Assembly: GCF_000611645.1 (NCBI RefSeq)
Contig: NW_014012352.1
Coordinates: 1-15,363 of the forward strand
DNA length: 15,363 nucleotides
DNA from: Monoraphidium neglectum
Lineage: Eukaryota; Chlorophyta; Chlorophyceae; Sphaeropleales; Selenastraceae
Reading direction: 5' to 3'
The notes below the pieces were generated by a model. That model was not told the origin of the DNA. It saw nothing but the letters and a program-made list of their open reading frames with translations, and did no database searches. Numbering within the stretch: the first letter of the stretch is position 1; the number at the start of each line of letters is the position of its first letter. The position numbers were made by a program, and so were the translations under genes. This document shows, one piece after another, positions 1 to 9,025 of this stretch.

Positions 1-1126
1 CGCGGCGACGGCGGCGACGAGGGCGGCGGCGAGGAGCTGGAGGCGCAGGGACAGCCATGATGAGGCGGCGGCGCCAGCGAGGGTGGCGCGCTGGTATGGG
101 TCCATCAGGGCTGTGAACGCCTGCAAAGGGAGCGGTGGCGATGAGGCTGGATTTCGGTAGCTGTGCAGCTGGGGGAGCCGGGCGTGGGGTGGGGCGCTGG
201 GGCGCACGAGCCCAAGTATGGCAGGGTGCGAAGGGGCAAAGCGCCTGCAGAACGGAGCGATCGGTGAGAGTGGCGGGGCCGCAAGGATGCTGCAAGGGCA
301 GAGAGGCGAGGCGGGGGTCCGCACCCTGGCGAAAGCGGCCTGGGCGCGGAAGGCGCGGATGTTGATGGCGCCGTGGGTGGCGTCCCCCAGGGCCCCGTAC
401 AGCGGCGACCGCGCGGCGGCCTCCAGGCGACGCAGCTCGCGGCTGGTGGCGCGGTAGTAGCGCTGCAGGCGCCTGCGGGCGCGCGCGTGCGCGTGCGTAG
501 CCGTCGGGGCGGGCGTGTCAGCTTGGTTCGGCATCCCCTTGAGGCGGCGGGGGGAGGGGGCTTCCCATGTACAAGGGGCTGAACAATGACAGGGCTGGTC
601 GAGGGACGAGCCCGGGAAGAGATTCCCCCGCGCTGAGAGTGGCGGAACCCAAGGGCGCAGTGCGCGGCACCCCCAGCTCGAGAGTCCGAGGCCAAGCCCA
701 CGTGCTGCATTTCTAGGTGACGCGGGCGGGGGGCGTGATGCGAGGCTGGGGCCCGGGGCCTCCCGCCCCTGCAGGGCCAGCCGGCAGGAAGCAATTACCT
801 GTAGAGCAGCGCGAGCGGTGCCATAGCCAGCAGCAGCGCCGGCTGCGTGTACGCCAGCACCGCCAGCAGGCCGGCGAGGGAGGCGGCGTTGGCCAGCAGG
901 ATGTTGAGTATGAAGGGCAGGGAGTCATCCACGGTGCTCACGTCAGACGAAAACCTGCGGTTTGTAGAGCAAATTTGATGCGTTTGATGTTGCGAATCTT
1001 TGCGGCCGGCAGTTGCCAGGTGTTGGGCGGCGCTTTTGGTAAGAGCGCGGGTGAGGCGCGCAGTCGGCGCTGAGGCAGGGGCAGGAGCGCGTCTGCCCCG
1101 CAAGGCACAGCGCAATCACCAGAGGT

Positions 1127-1166
<40 letters not shown>

Positions 1167-2976
1167 GCGGCGGCGGCGGCAACAGATGCCCGAAACAAGA
1201 GCGTCGCCCGGTCAGCAACGCAAGGTCCGGCACACCTGTTGAGTATCCGTCCGACCGAGTGGCGGTCAAAGAACGCCGCCGGCGCCAGCATCACGGCGCG
1301 CAGCAGCCCGTCGTGCGTGCGCCGCGCGGCCGCCATGCCGGCGACCGCAAACGCAAACGCGCGCGCGAGGGTGAACAGCGTGTTGGCGCCCGCCAGGACG
1401 GCGAGGCCGGTGAGGAACCCGCGGGCCCAGTCGTCCAAGGGGGGGAGGAGGTCGCGGACGTGCGACGTCATGATGATGCCATCGGAGAGGTCGGCGTGTG
1501 CAGAGGCAGCGGCGTGCCCGGGGCCGGGGCCGAGCAGACGCCGGCGCACGTCTGCCAGCGACAGTGCAGTCGAAGCGCCGCTGCCGATGCTCTCAATCCA
1601 GAGTGGCCAAAGCGGCGCCACAGCCGGCGCTGTGGGGCTCCAAAGAGCAGCCCGCAGGCCGGGTTCCGCTGCAACCGGGCCCCAGGGCAGGAAGCGGAGG
1701 GGGCTGCCGCCCCCAGCCACGCCCGCGTCAGCGTTGGCGCGTGAAATCCAGTGCGCCACGAAGAGGTCGGTGCCATTTTTCGACGCCTGGTGGCAATAAT
1801 AATGGCAATAATTGATTGTGTAGTTGTGTATTCAGAGTTTATCGAAGGTGCCACAGCGGAGCCGCTCTGTGCTTGCAGGGCAGACCGTCCGCCAGCTCAG
1901 GTTCTAGGGCGGCGACAGGGTGCCCCTGAAATGGAATGGTGCAAAACAAGCCACGCCGCCCCGCGCCCGCCAGGTGCACGCGAGCGATTATGCCCAGCCC
2001 CCACTCCACACCCAACCCTGCGGCGCCGCGCGCGCGCCAGCGCCCTGCGCCGCCCCCACCTGCATCAGTCCCAGGCTGAGCACGACCGCCGCCACCATGG
2101 GCCACCCCACCGCACCCAGGTAAGCCCGGTAAACCGGCCACTTCACGGCGCCAGCAGCCCTCTCCTCCTCCTCCTCCTCCTCCTCGCCCTCGCGCCCCTC
2201 CCCGTCCCCCTTCTCCTCTGCGTCGCCTCCGTCGACAGCCCCCTCTGCTGCCGCCTTGCTCCCGTCGTTGGCTGAAACCACGGCCACGGCCGCGTCGAGC
2301 GGCTGGCCGGCGCCGCCGGTGGCAGGCGCGAACGCGGATGCCGCTGCATCGGCCGCCGCCGCGTCATCGCCGTCGCCGTCGCCCTCCCCCGCCTCCTGGA
2401 TAGACTCGAGCTGCGGCGCCTCGCTGGCATGCGGCTGCCAGATCACCTCGCCGTCCGAGGCACGCCGCAGCTCCCTCGGATCCACGTCCTCGTCGGCGGC
2501 GGACGACGGCGCGCGTCCAAGGTTGTCGTCCAAAGTGACGGCCTCCGCGTCAGCGCTGCAGCCCGGCGCCGGTGTGTCTGTGGCCGCATCTCCGATGGCG
2601 CCGGCCAGGGCGGCGGCGAGGCCGCGCGCGTCTGTCGCCGCCTCGCCCGCGCCGCCCGCGCTGCCGCTGCCGCTGCCAAGGCGGGCGACGCACGAGGGCG
2701 CAGAGCGCTGGGGTCAGCACGGGCGCCGGCGTTTCAACCCCCCGATGCCTCAAACAGCTTTCAGCCCCTCACAGCTCAGATGCGTGCCGCTGCCTTGCCC
2801 GGCACGCCCCCACCGCTTGTGCTCGCACCTCGCGTTTTCGGCGCCGTTTGCCGCCGCAGCGCCCGGTGGCGGCGTCCTCTCGCCCTTCCATTGCGCGTAG
2901 TCACGAGGGTCCCCGGCGAAGGCGAGCCGGCCGTTTTCCAGTGCCAGCACCTTGAAGTGAGAGCGACAGAGAACAG

Positions 2977-3015
<39 letters not shown>

Positions 3016-6000
3016 TGCGTGTGTGCATGCATGTGTGTGCATGTGTGTGTTTGTGCGTGCGTTGTGCGTGTTTGAGCGTGCGTATGTCTGTTCGTGTCTC
3101 GTGTGCGCGCGCGTGCGTGCTCCTCGGCCCACACAGCGGCTCGGTTGCAATCCCGCCACTCACATCCACATCCTAAATCCTTGCCACAATTCAAATACCT
3201 TCCTATCAACCCCACCAACCTGCTCCGCGGCCTGGATACACACAGCAGACTTTGTCACCAGCACCACCGTCGGGTCATCCCCGCCCCCGCCCCCGCCGCC
3301 GCCGCCGCCGTCCGGGCGCCCTGAGGTGATCAGGCCGCCGAGTAGCACGTGGCGTATGAGCCATTGGGCGCAGTGGTTGTCCACGGCTGACAGGACGTCA
3401 TCCAATAGGTAAACTGAGCAGCGGCGGTACAGCGCGCGCGCCAGGGCCAGCCTGCAGGCGGATTCAAGGCGGATTCGAGGGGGTTCGGCTGCGGTTGTGG
3501 GGCGGGTTTGAAGGGGTGCAGGCTGGGGTCACGCTGTGCATGTGGGTGCGAGTGTGTGTGTACGGGAGTGTGTGTTTTGGGGTGCACATGCGCGCGCGCG
3601 TGTCTGCGAGCTTGAGGGAGCGGCGCGAAATTAGGCGCGAGAGGGCTGCAGGTTTCGCGGCCATGACGAGGGCGGGGCGCACCTCTGCCGCTGTCCGCCG
3701 GACAGAGTGCTGCCGCGGTCCCCGATACGCGTGAGATCGCCGGCCGGCAGCGCAGCGAGGTCTGTGTCGAGGGCTGTTGCGTGCAGCACCTTCGAGAGGG
3801 GGGCAGGTGCAGTGCCAATTGGGGGTGGTGAGAGAGGTGTTTGTTTGTATGGATGTGTGCGTGTATGATAACACCCCGATGTACACCCTGTGTGTGTGTG
3901 TGTGCCTGTGCGTGCGTGCGAGCATGCGCGCGCGCATGTGTGTGTATGTGTGTGAGTGTGCACGTGCGTTGTTTCTAGCAGGTGGCAAGCCACATGGCGG
4001 CGCTGCGCCGGTGGGGCGCGGCCTCTGGGCGACCATGGCGCGCCCGCTTCGTGCCATGCGTGCCCCCATCGACGCGCCCCACAGCCCACCCCCAAGTCGC
4101 CCGACTGGTGTCATGTCCCTGCAGTGTCCCCACCACCGCCGCCCTTCGCCTCGCTGAGCGATTCAGAAGCAACGCGCCGCCCCACGGCCCCACGCCACCA
4201 TTGTGACCCTCCCTCCATCCCACAGCCATGCTGCATCCAACGCTTGTCAACCCCAAATCGCACCCTCACCGCACGCACGGCTGCGGAATTTTCACCCACG
4301 CGCGCGCACCTCCCGCATCCACCCGGGCTCGTACGGCTCCCCCAGCAACACGTTGTCGCGGATGGTGCCCCCCACCACCCACGGCGCCTGCCCCACGTAG
4401 CCGGCGCCCCCGCGCCCCTTGAAGGCGGCCCTGTCGACGAGGGCGCGGCCCGACCACAGCTCCACCTCCCCCAGGAGGGCGGCCAGGAGAGAGCTCTTGC
4501 CTGAGCCGACCTGCGGCGGGTGCCGTGGGATCGTCAGAGCGCGACAAATATGATTGGGTGAACAGTGTGGGGTTGACGCGTTGATGGGGGGCCGATGGGG
4601 TGGAATCAATAGGGTGGGATGTGGACGGGGTGCTAGTGATTGGATGCATGACGGAGGTGCTGGGCGCCAGCGACGGCGAAGTCGGCCCAAAAAAAGTTGG
4701 GTTGACCAGCTGCTAGAAGCGGGGGGCAGGGAGTTTGTGTGGCGGTAGCGAGCATGAACATCAACAATGCACACCCAATCCCGTGCCCGACCCAAGAGTC
4801 TGGCGGGGCCGTGGGTGGATTGCGGGGCAGCGCTCGCCCTTGGTGCGCACTGCACAGCGAATGAAGAACGCTGAGGGCGGGGTGCCAGCGGGGCTAGACA
4901 CACCTGGCCCACCACCACTGTGAGGCGGCCCGCCGGAAGAGCAAGAGTCAGGTCGCTCAGCACGGGGCGCTGGTTCTGTTTAGATTGTCAGGTGAGGAGG
5001 GGCGACACGGTAAAGAGCGGGGACAGATGAGGGGTTGGCCAAGGGAGCGTTCACGCGATGGCAGCTTGCAGGGGTGTGGTGGAGGAGGGCGGGGACTCAG
5101 AAGCGACAACGAATCGGAGGTACAGCGTCAGGTGCCCGCCCCAAGACACGAATGAGGCGCGTCCGAGACCCGAGAGCGCCGCGGCACGCCGAGCGCCGGC
5201 TCAGCGGAGCAGGCAGCTCGCGCGCATGGCGCGCCGGCCGCCGGCCCCAGGGTGGCGTGCGCGGCTGCAGGGCCTCACGTGGCTCCAGGCGAAGGAGGCC
5301 TTCTCGAAAACGGCGACGGCGCCCTCCCGCTGCAACACGTGCCGCTCCTCCTCGCGCCCCGGATCCTCGAGCGCAGCCGTCGCCGCCGCCGCCGCCCCAG
5401 CCGGCCCGGCGGGCAGCCCAGGCGGCGGCCTCGCGGCCGCGGCGGCGCCGCGGCCGTGCGCGGCGCCGGGGGCGGGGAGGGACGTCCATGAGGCCGAGCG
5501 CTGCGGGAGCGTGAGGAACGCCTGCAGACGGCGCACGGACACGAAGGCCTCGACCACGCCGTTGATGACCCACGGAATCGCGCTGGGCGGGTGGGTTTGA
5601 GGGCAGGGAGATGTGCAGGCGGAGGGCAGCAGGACGGGACGGTCGGCAATGATGGAGGAGATGAGGTAGGGATGTGGGGAAGACGGGAGCAGGAGCTGCG
5701 TGCTGCGCGTGAGCGCAGGGCCTGGGAGGACGTGCGCGGTAGGGTGCCCACACGCGCGGCGCGGCGCGGCGCGGCGCGGTGCTGCACGACGCGGCGCGGA
5801 CGCACTTGAGGGGGGCGATGAGCATATTAAAGAGTGCCAGGCTCGTGAAAACGACGCTGGGCCTGCGGGTGGGGGAAAGTGGGCGGGAGGACGCGCGCGG
5901 CGGGGTGCGCTGAGGCGGCCGCGGATGGGATGGGGTTGTGTGAGCGGCGCGCCGCAAGCTCCAGGCTATCCCTCAGGCCCTGGCGCAGCTTTGGGAGGCG

Positions 6001-8786
6001 AATAGGGTCAGGTACCCTGGAATTCGCATCAGCCAAGAGCAGCCGCACAACAAAAGGAGGGTTCAAACAGCAACAGCACCACCCCTCCCCACGCCGCGCA
6101 GCGCGGCGGCCCCGCTGCCCTTTCCCGTGTCGGGCGCGGGGGCCGTGCGGGGGAGGGGAGGGGAGAGGGGGAGGCCCTCTCACTTGAGGGGCTGCCCCAG
6201 GAGGGCCATCAGGCCAAACGTGAGGGCGGAGAAGAGCAGCTGGGTGGCGGCCCAGAAGTAGACGCACAGGGCGTCCAGATACTTCCGCACCTGTCAGATA
6301 TTTTTTGGGGCGAGGTGTTTATAAGGGGATTACATGGGGGTTTGACCGGGGGCTAGGGCGGGACGGAGTCTGGCGGCCGGGGATGGGGTGTCCGTTTGGG
6401 GTTCGTGAGGGGTAGGATTGGGTAGTGTGGTGGCAGGGTTTAGTGGGGCCCTGGGCTGGGTGGGGTTTTGGAGTGTGCCAGAGTGGTGGCTGACCCTTCC
6501 GCAGGTTCATATTGTCGGCACTGGAGGAAAACTGGTGCATTGGGAGACGGCGTGGTCAAGGGCAGAGGGCAAGGCAGGCTTCTGAGAGGCCGTTCAAGCC
6601 CCTTCCCCCCACCACATGCGCACGCCCTCCCCCCGCTCCCCAGCCCACCGCCAGCTGCTGCAGCTCCAGCTCCCGCGCGCCGCCGATGCGCGCCACAAAG
6701 GCGGGCTCCAGTGACATCACTTTGACGACGCGGATGCCGTGGAGCATCTCCCCCATCAGCCGCACGCCTGTTTTTGTTGAGTAAGGTAGGAAGGGCAAAC
6801 TTAGAGGTCAAGGCACAGCACGATGACTGCGGCAGGGGAGGGCAGGCGGCCATGACCTGGGCCTCTGAACCAGTGGGCAGGCTTTTGACGGGGGTGCGAG
6901 GGGGCAGCGCCCTCGCCTGGGCTCGGACCCGGCCCTCCCTTGCGCCCTACAGCCGCGCGCGCGCCCACGCCGCCCCGCCCCCGGCGTCGGCCCCGCCGCC
7001 CCCGCAGAGCCCGCCAACGCTGGCCCATCCCTGCCCCCGTAACCTGCGCCGCCCATCGCTCCCCCTCCCCCTTCCCGACCGCTCCCACCCCTTGCTTCAA
7101 CCACCATCTGCCCCTGAATCCACCATAGCAGTGCCGCCGCAAATGCCCGACACCCCCCGCCCCCCACTCACGCGCGTCCTTATGGCCCATCATGCTCAGG
7201 CTTGCCGCCTGGATGCGCCCCGCCAGCGCTCGGTTCACGGGCAGCATCGCCACGCACAGCGCCACGCCCGCCACGAACGCGAAGCGGACCTACATGTGCG
7301 TGTGCGGCCGCCGGTTAACACAGCTCAAGGGCCTAAGGTGGCAAATCTGCAGGCGCCACTTACAAAGCACGCTCACCCCTTGTCCGCCTCTGCAGTCCGT
7401 CGCCCCCATGGAATTGCAGACCCCGATGCGTCCCGCCTCTCCGCTCGTCCCCGCCGCCTCCCCCTCCCCTTCTGCCGGCCCGCGGCCCCGGCTGCTCCCC
7501 GTCCCGCCCTGGCCCGCCCCGAACGACCCGCGCCGCGAGCAGGGCCAACCTGCGTGTACAGCAGCCACATCGCCACCGCCAGCTGTATGGGTAGGCTCCA
7601 AAGCTCCTGGAAGCTGGGCACCAGGTTGACCACGCGCCCCGCGTCCACGCCCATCAGCGTCGCCGCGTCGGCGCCGCCGGCGGCGTCGGCGGCGCGGGTG
7701 AGGAGGGCCTGGGTGTGCAGGCAGGCCATCAGGCCCGCACGCAGCCTGCAAAGGGGACGCGAGCGGCGATTGTTGGGTGTCCAAGGGTGCAGAGAGGAGC
7801 GGTGGAGGCGGCGGCGCCCTGGGCCCTTCAGGCCAGGGCGAACGCAGGCAACGATGGGGTGCTTCCTTGGGCTAAGAAACTTGAGCGGGTGGGTGGCATA
7901 CGCGCGCCTCCGCGACCGCCCAGTCCATACGAAAAGCGCAAACCCGCCGCCTGCCCGCGCGCCCCCGCCGCAGCCCGTTCCCGCCGCCCGCCCCCCACCT
8001 GTTCGAAACGACATTCATCCGGTATTCATAATGCGCCCCCAGCACCGCCTTGGCCGCCGCCGCCAGCCCTAGCAGCCCCGCCCAAACATAGCCTGCGTTC
8101 GGCCCCAAAAACACAGCAGCCGCAGCCGCGGCCGCGCCCGTGGGGGGGCTCGGTGGCGGGTCGCTGGGGGGCGCCGCGGAGTCGATCTGCTGCACTAGCT
8201 GCTTCAGCAGCAGCGGCATGAGCAGCATGAGGCCATCGTTTAGGGCTTTGAGGAGGGCCAGCGGAAAATAGGCGGAGCCGTAGGCGGCCGCGAGGGCGCG
8301 GAGGAGGGAGGGGCGGCGCCGGGGGCGCGGCGCGGGGGCGGCGCCGAAGCGCGGCGCGTCTGGCGCGGCGTGGGAGAGTTCCTGGAAATGACGGGAGGGA
8401 GGTGTTTTCAGGGTGCGCCGCGCATGCGTGATTGATCCATGCCGGGCGATCTTTGCACGTGCCGAACGCGAATGCGGATGCATGAGCGATTTGCAACTCG
8501 GTGCCATTACTTGTTGCAGCTGTGCCTGGGGTCAACACTGGAGCGCCCCAGGCGGGCCCCCCTCTGCGCCTGCCAGGGCAGCGGCGGACAGGCGCGCCCG
8601 CACCTTGACCCATTGACGCCACAGCGCGTCCCCGCACTCCGCGGGCGACGCGCCCGGCGGGGGCGGCGGCAAGTCCGAGTCCTGCAGCTGCCGCGAATAG
8701 CCGGTGGCGACCATCGGCGAGACCCAGCCGAATAGCCATGAGCAGCGGCCGCCGTAAGCGGGCGGGTGCTCGTGATGGCGTGCCAT
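1..8786 (-). CDS. ABCC-subfamily (MRP-like) full ABC transporter, 18 exons, 3' end off the window
   Basis: This gene probably exports organic anions or conjugates across the vacuolar or plasma membrane using ATP, as the ABCC/MRP family does; the substrate cannot be told. Hand-spliced exons are 8604-8786, 7999-8381, 7550-7745, 7172-7289, 6649-6767, 6184-6290, 5806-5862, 5279-5582, 4904-4975, 4310-4510, 3683-3789, 3220-3451, 2829-2950, 2060-2672, 1236-1786, 799-954, 325-472 and 1-120. All 17 junctions are GT-AG and keep phase, giving 1263 codons without a stop. Order: short N-terminus, TMD1, NBD1 with Walker A, LSGGQ and Walker B, acidic linker, partial TMD2. The ATG at 8786-8784 is the first after an in-frame TGA at 8834-8832. 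TMD0 is absent. NBD2 must lie left of the window, so a full protein of roughly 1600 residues is inferred. The family call is firm; single splice sites, especially those of exons 1, 13 and 14, are less so. Confidence 0.9.
473..798 (-). other. ABCC intron 16, 326 bases, nothing recognised
   Basis: The donor is GTAATT at 798-793 and the acceptor CAG ends at 473. The junction restores an Arg in LLYR followed by [11 protein letters not shown] short alternating GC/GT stretch lies near 478-495. No coding potential with family resemblance was seen. Confidence 0.7.
1128..1178. repeat. GCA(12) followed by GCG(5) trinucleotide repeat in ABCC intron 15
   Basis: Twelve GCA units (1128-1163) run straight into five GCG units (1164-1178), inside the intron spanning 955-1235. 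In the transcript this reads as a CTG/CUG-like repeat. It is intronic, since exon 15 ends at 1236 in the conserved GRILNR and exon 16 resumes at 954. Repeats of this class recur in the window, in the cytidylate kinase exon and intron. Confidence 0.95.
2144..2875 (-). other. ABCC NBD1-TMD2 linker, long, acidic and Ala-rich
   Basis: About 192 residues (roughly 719-910) join NBD1 to TMD2, coded by the end of exon 13 and most of exon 14. It begins with a Gly-Ser-Ala-rich stretch, then an acidic segment (DADEAV-like, [16 protein letters not shown]), a GDGDGDD run and a run of eight Glu coded by repeated GAG (2162-2185). In ABC family members the linker is often a phosphorylated regulatory region; RRAS here resembles a basophilic kinase site, but this is only a pattern. 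The acceptor of exon 14 is uncertain because several in-phase CAG acceptors lie between 2673 and 2661; the first, after a pyrimidine-richer tract, was chosen. Confidence 0.65.
2162..2185 (-). repeat. GAG(8) repeat coding eight Glu in the ABCC linker
   Basis: Eight consecutive CTC on the plus strand read as GAG on the coding strand and give a Glu run just before TMD2. It lies in the poorly conserved linker, so length changes would probably be tolerated. Confidence 0.9.
2979..3012. repeat. GT(17) dinucleotide microsatellite in ABCC intron 12
   Basis: Seventeen uninterrupted GT units on the plus strand, hence CA repeats in the transcript, followed to about 3120 by degenerate GT/GC-rich sequence. 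In transcript direction the pure tract ends just before the pyrimidine-rich acceptor region of exon 13 (exon start 2950). No gene is coded here. Confidence 0.97.
3280..3309 (-). repeat. Ten-codon glycine run in ABCC NBD1 (exon 12)
   Basis: Plus-strand CCC/GCC triplets read as ten Gly codons between the D-loop/helix region ([13 protein letters not shown]) and the strand DDPTVVLVT of NBD1. Most family members have a short turn here, so this is an in-frame expansion in a surface loop of a conserved domain. Confidence 0.9.
3534..3606. repeat. GT/GC-rich degenerate tract in ABCC intron 11
   Basis: Broken GT repeats (GAGTGTGTGTGTACGGGAGT and neighbours) ending in an alternating CGCGCGCG stretch lie within the intron at 3452-3682. 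In the transcript it is CA-rich. It is the second of three consecutive CA-rich introns. Confidence 0.85.
3790..4309 (-). other. ABCC intron 10, 520 bases, with a GT/CA-rich tract at 3888-3965
   Basis: This is the longest intron of the gene. Its donor GTGCGC follows MRE in exon 10 and its acceptor ending CGAAG precedes [11 protein letters not shown] in exon 11. The part at 3888-3965 is a GT/GCGC alternating tract (CA-rich in the transcript), similar to those in introns 11 and 12. The rest shows no recognisable coding sequence. Confidence 0.8.
4511..4903 (-). other. ABCC intron 9, 393 bases, interrupts the Walker A motif
   Basis: The donor GTGTGT lies directly after GGCCAG (Gly-Gln) and the acceptor GCCGCAG directly before GTCGGCTCAGGCAAG, so the intron splits GQ from VGSGKSS. 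The intron contains a G-rich plus strand with repeated GATGGGG-like words at about 4580-4625, and nothing else recognised. Confidence 0.85.
4976..5278 (-). other. ABCC intron 8, 303 bases, nothing recognised
   Basis: The donor GTGAGG follows FAWSH and the acceptor TAAACAG precedes [16 protein letters not shown], so the A-loop and the first NBD strands become continuous. No repeat or coding resemblance was seen inside. Confidence 0.75.
5756..5780. repeat. Five copies of a GCGGC pentamer in ABCC intron 7
   Basis: Four exact GCGGC units and a fifth with one change (GCGGT) stand in tandem, close to the intron 7 donor at 5805. A further GCGGCGCGG lies just after. It is intronic and of no evident function. 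Confidence 0.9.
6149..6171 (+). other. G-quadruplex-type G-run cluster at the intron 6 donor
   Basis: Four G tracts (6149-6153, 6155-6158, 6160-6163, 6167-6171) separated by 1-3 bases fit the usual intramolecular quadruplex pattern. They lie on the template strand of the transporter gene, about a dozen bases inside intron 6 from its donor at 6183. The transcript is therefore C/T-rich here. Confidence 0.75.
6291..6648 (-). other. ABCC intron 5, 358 bases, nothing recognised
   Basis: The donor GTGGGC follows ELQQLA and the acceptor CTGACAG precedes [16 protein letters not shown]. The interior is C/T-rich near the donor and otherwise unremarkable. Confidence 0.75.
6768..7171 (-). other. ABCC intron 4, 404 bases, G-rich in the transcript
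   Basis: The donor GTGAGT splits the Arg codon of KDAR, and the acceptor ACAAAAACAG restores it before [10 protein letters not shown]. The plus strand at about 6960-7160 is rich in C runs, so the pre-mRNA is G-rich. No gene resemblance was seen. Confidence 0.75.
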
Positions 8787-9025
8787 ATGGGTGGTTGCAG
8801 TCACCCACAGACGGGGCACTGGGGTATCAGATCATTACGTTTGCACACGCGCCAGTACCAGGACTGCGTTGCAAGAGCTCCATATAACGTGTGTGATTTA
8901 TTCTATCAATGAGCTTTGCACGCTCATGCTCGGTGTTTTGAACCACTTGCAGGCAGTTGTGGGTGCAGGTCTTGCTCTGCAGCGGGCTGAGGACTGGGCT
9001 TCTTACCCCCACTCTGATTAGCCAT
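8787..9025. promoter_or_regulatory. Divergent intergenic region, probable shared promoter of the ABCC and CMP kinase genes
   Basis: Only 239 bases separate the two start codons, which face away from each other. The stretch is visibly richer in A and T than its flanks. A TATAA sits at 8883-8887 on the plus strand, 139 bases before the kinase ATG, but it may be chance. Both 5' untranslated regions must also fit in here unless there are noncoding first exons. Promoter function is inferred from position alone. Confidence 0.5.

Larger units (their letters stand above)
1..2143 (-). other. ABCC transmembrane domain 2, partial (exons 14-18)
   Basis: TMD2 starts with [20 protein letters not shown], then a hydrophobic helix up to exon 14's end. 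Exon 15 has [12 protein letters not shown] and, after a loop of about 60 residues, [20 protein letters not shown], a second helix, [20 protein letters not shown] and VGRILNR. Exon 16 continues this directly as [14 protein letters not shown], a strongly conserved ABCC sequence across the junction. Exon 17 gives [20 protein letters not shown] and the GAINIRAF block; exon 18 gives [20 protein letters not shown] and then a helix running to the window edge. The remaining helices and NBD2 are outside. Confidence 0.85.
2876..5323 (-). other. ABCC nucleotide-binding domain 1 (exons 8-13)
   Basis: The domain opens with [13 protein letters not shown], whose aromatic residues sit in the A-loop region. 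Walker A is GQVGSGKSS (residues 512-520), split by intron 9 after Gln513. The Q-loop is GYVGQAPWV in exon 10. The signature LSGGQRQR is at 609-616 in exon 11. Walker B is VYLLDD with D633, and D634 replaces the catalytic Glu, as is usual in ABCC NBD1; the D-loop is SAVD. The H-loop position reads VLVTKS, with Lys683 where most ABC domains have His. A run of ten Gly sits between Walker B and the H-loop. The domain ends with [20 protein letters not shown]. The motifs indicate a working NBD whose own composite site is of the degenerate type. Confidence 0.88.
5324..8786 (-). other. ABCC N-terminus and transmembrane domain 1 (exons 1-8)
   Basis: Residues 1-61 (exon 1) carry the ABCC entry signature: [19 protein letters not shown] followed by DSDLP, matching the family pattern of a Trp-Leu-x-Pro-Leu stretch, GY-R-L and a Leu-Pro. 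Exon 2 gives [20 protein letters not shown], the first TMD1 helix, and an Ala-rich loop. Exon 3 has [15 protein letters not shown] and a [20 protein letters not shown] block, the usual loop that contacts the nucleotide-binding domains. Exons 4-5 contain [11 protein letters not shown] and [20 protein letters not shown], another family hallmark. Exons 6-8 give the last helices, with [15 protein letters not shown] joined across exons 7 and 8. The segment joining exon 8 to NBD1 is a Pro/Ala/Gly-rich insert absent from most relatives. Confidence 0.85.

Noticed and set aside
1128..1178. GCA/GCG repeat as a coding Ala/Leu/Gln tract of the transporter
   Set aside because: Reading through would interrupt the conserved [16 protein letters not shown] block; the intron 955-1235 removes it cleanly in phase.
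2979..3176. Plus-strand frame reading as a Cys-Val repeat protein
   Set aside because: It is just the translation of the GT microsatellite in an intron.
6774..8072. Open reading frame of 432 codons on the plus strand
   Set aside because: It lies antisense to transporter exons 3-5 and introns, is Pro/Arg/Ala-rich and shows no domain; it is a by-product of high GC.
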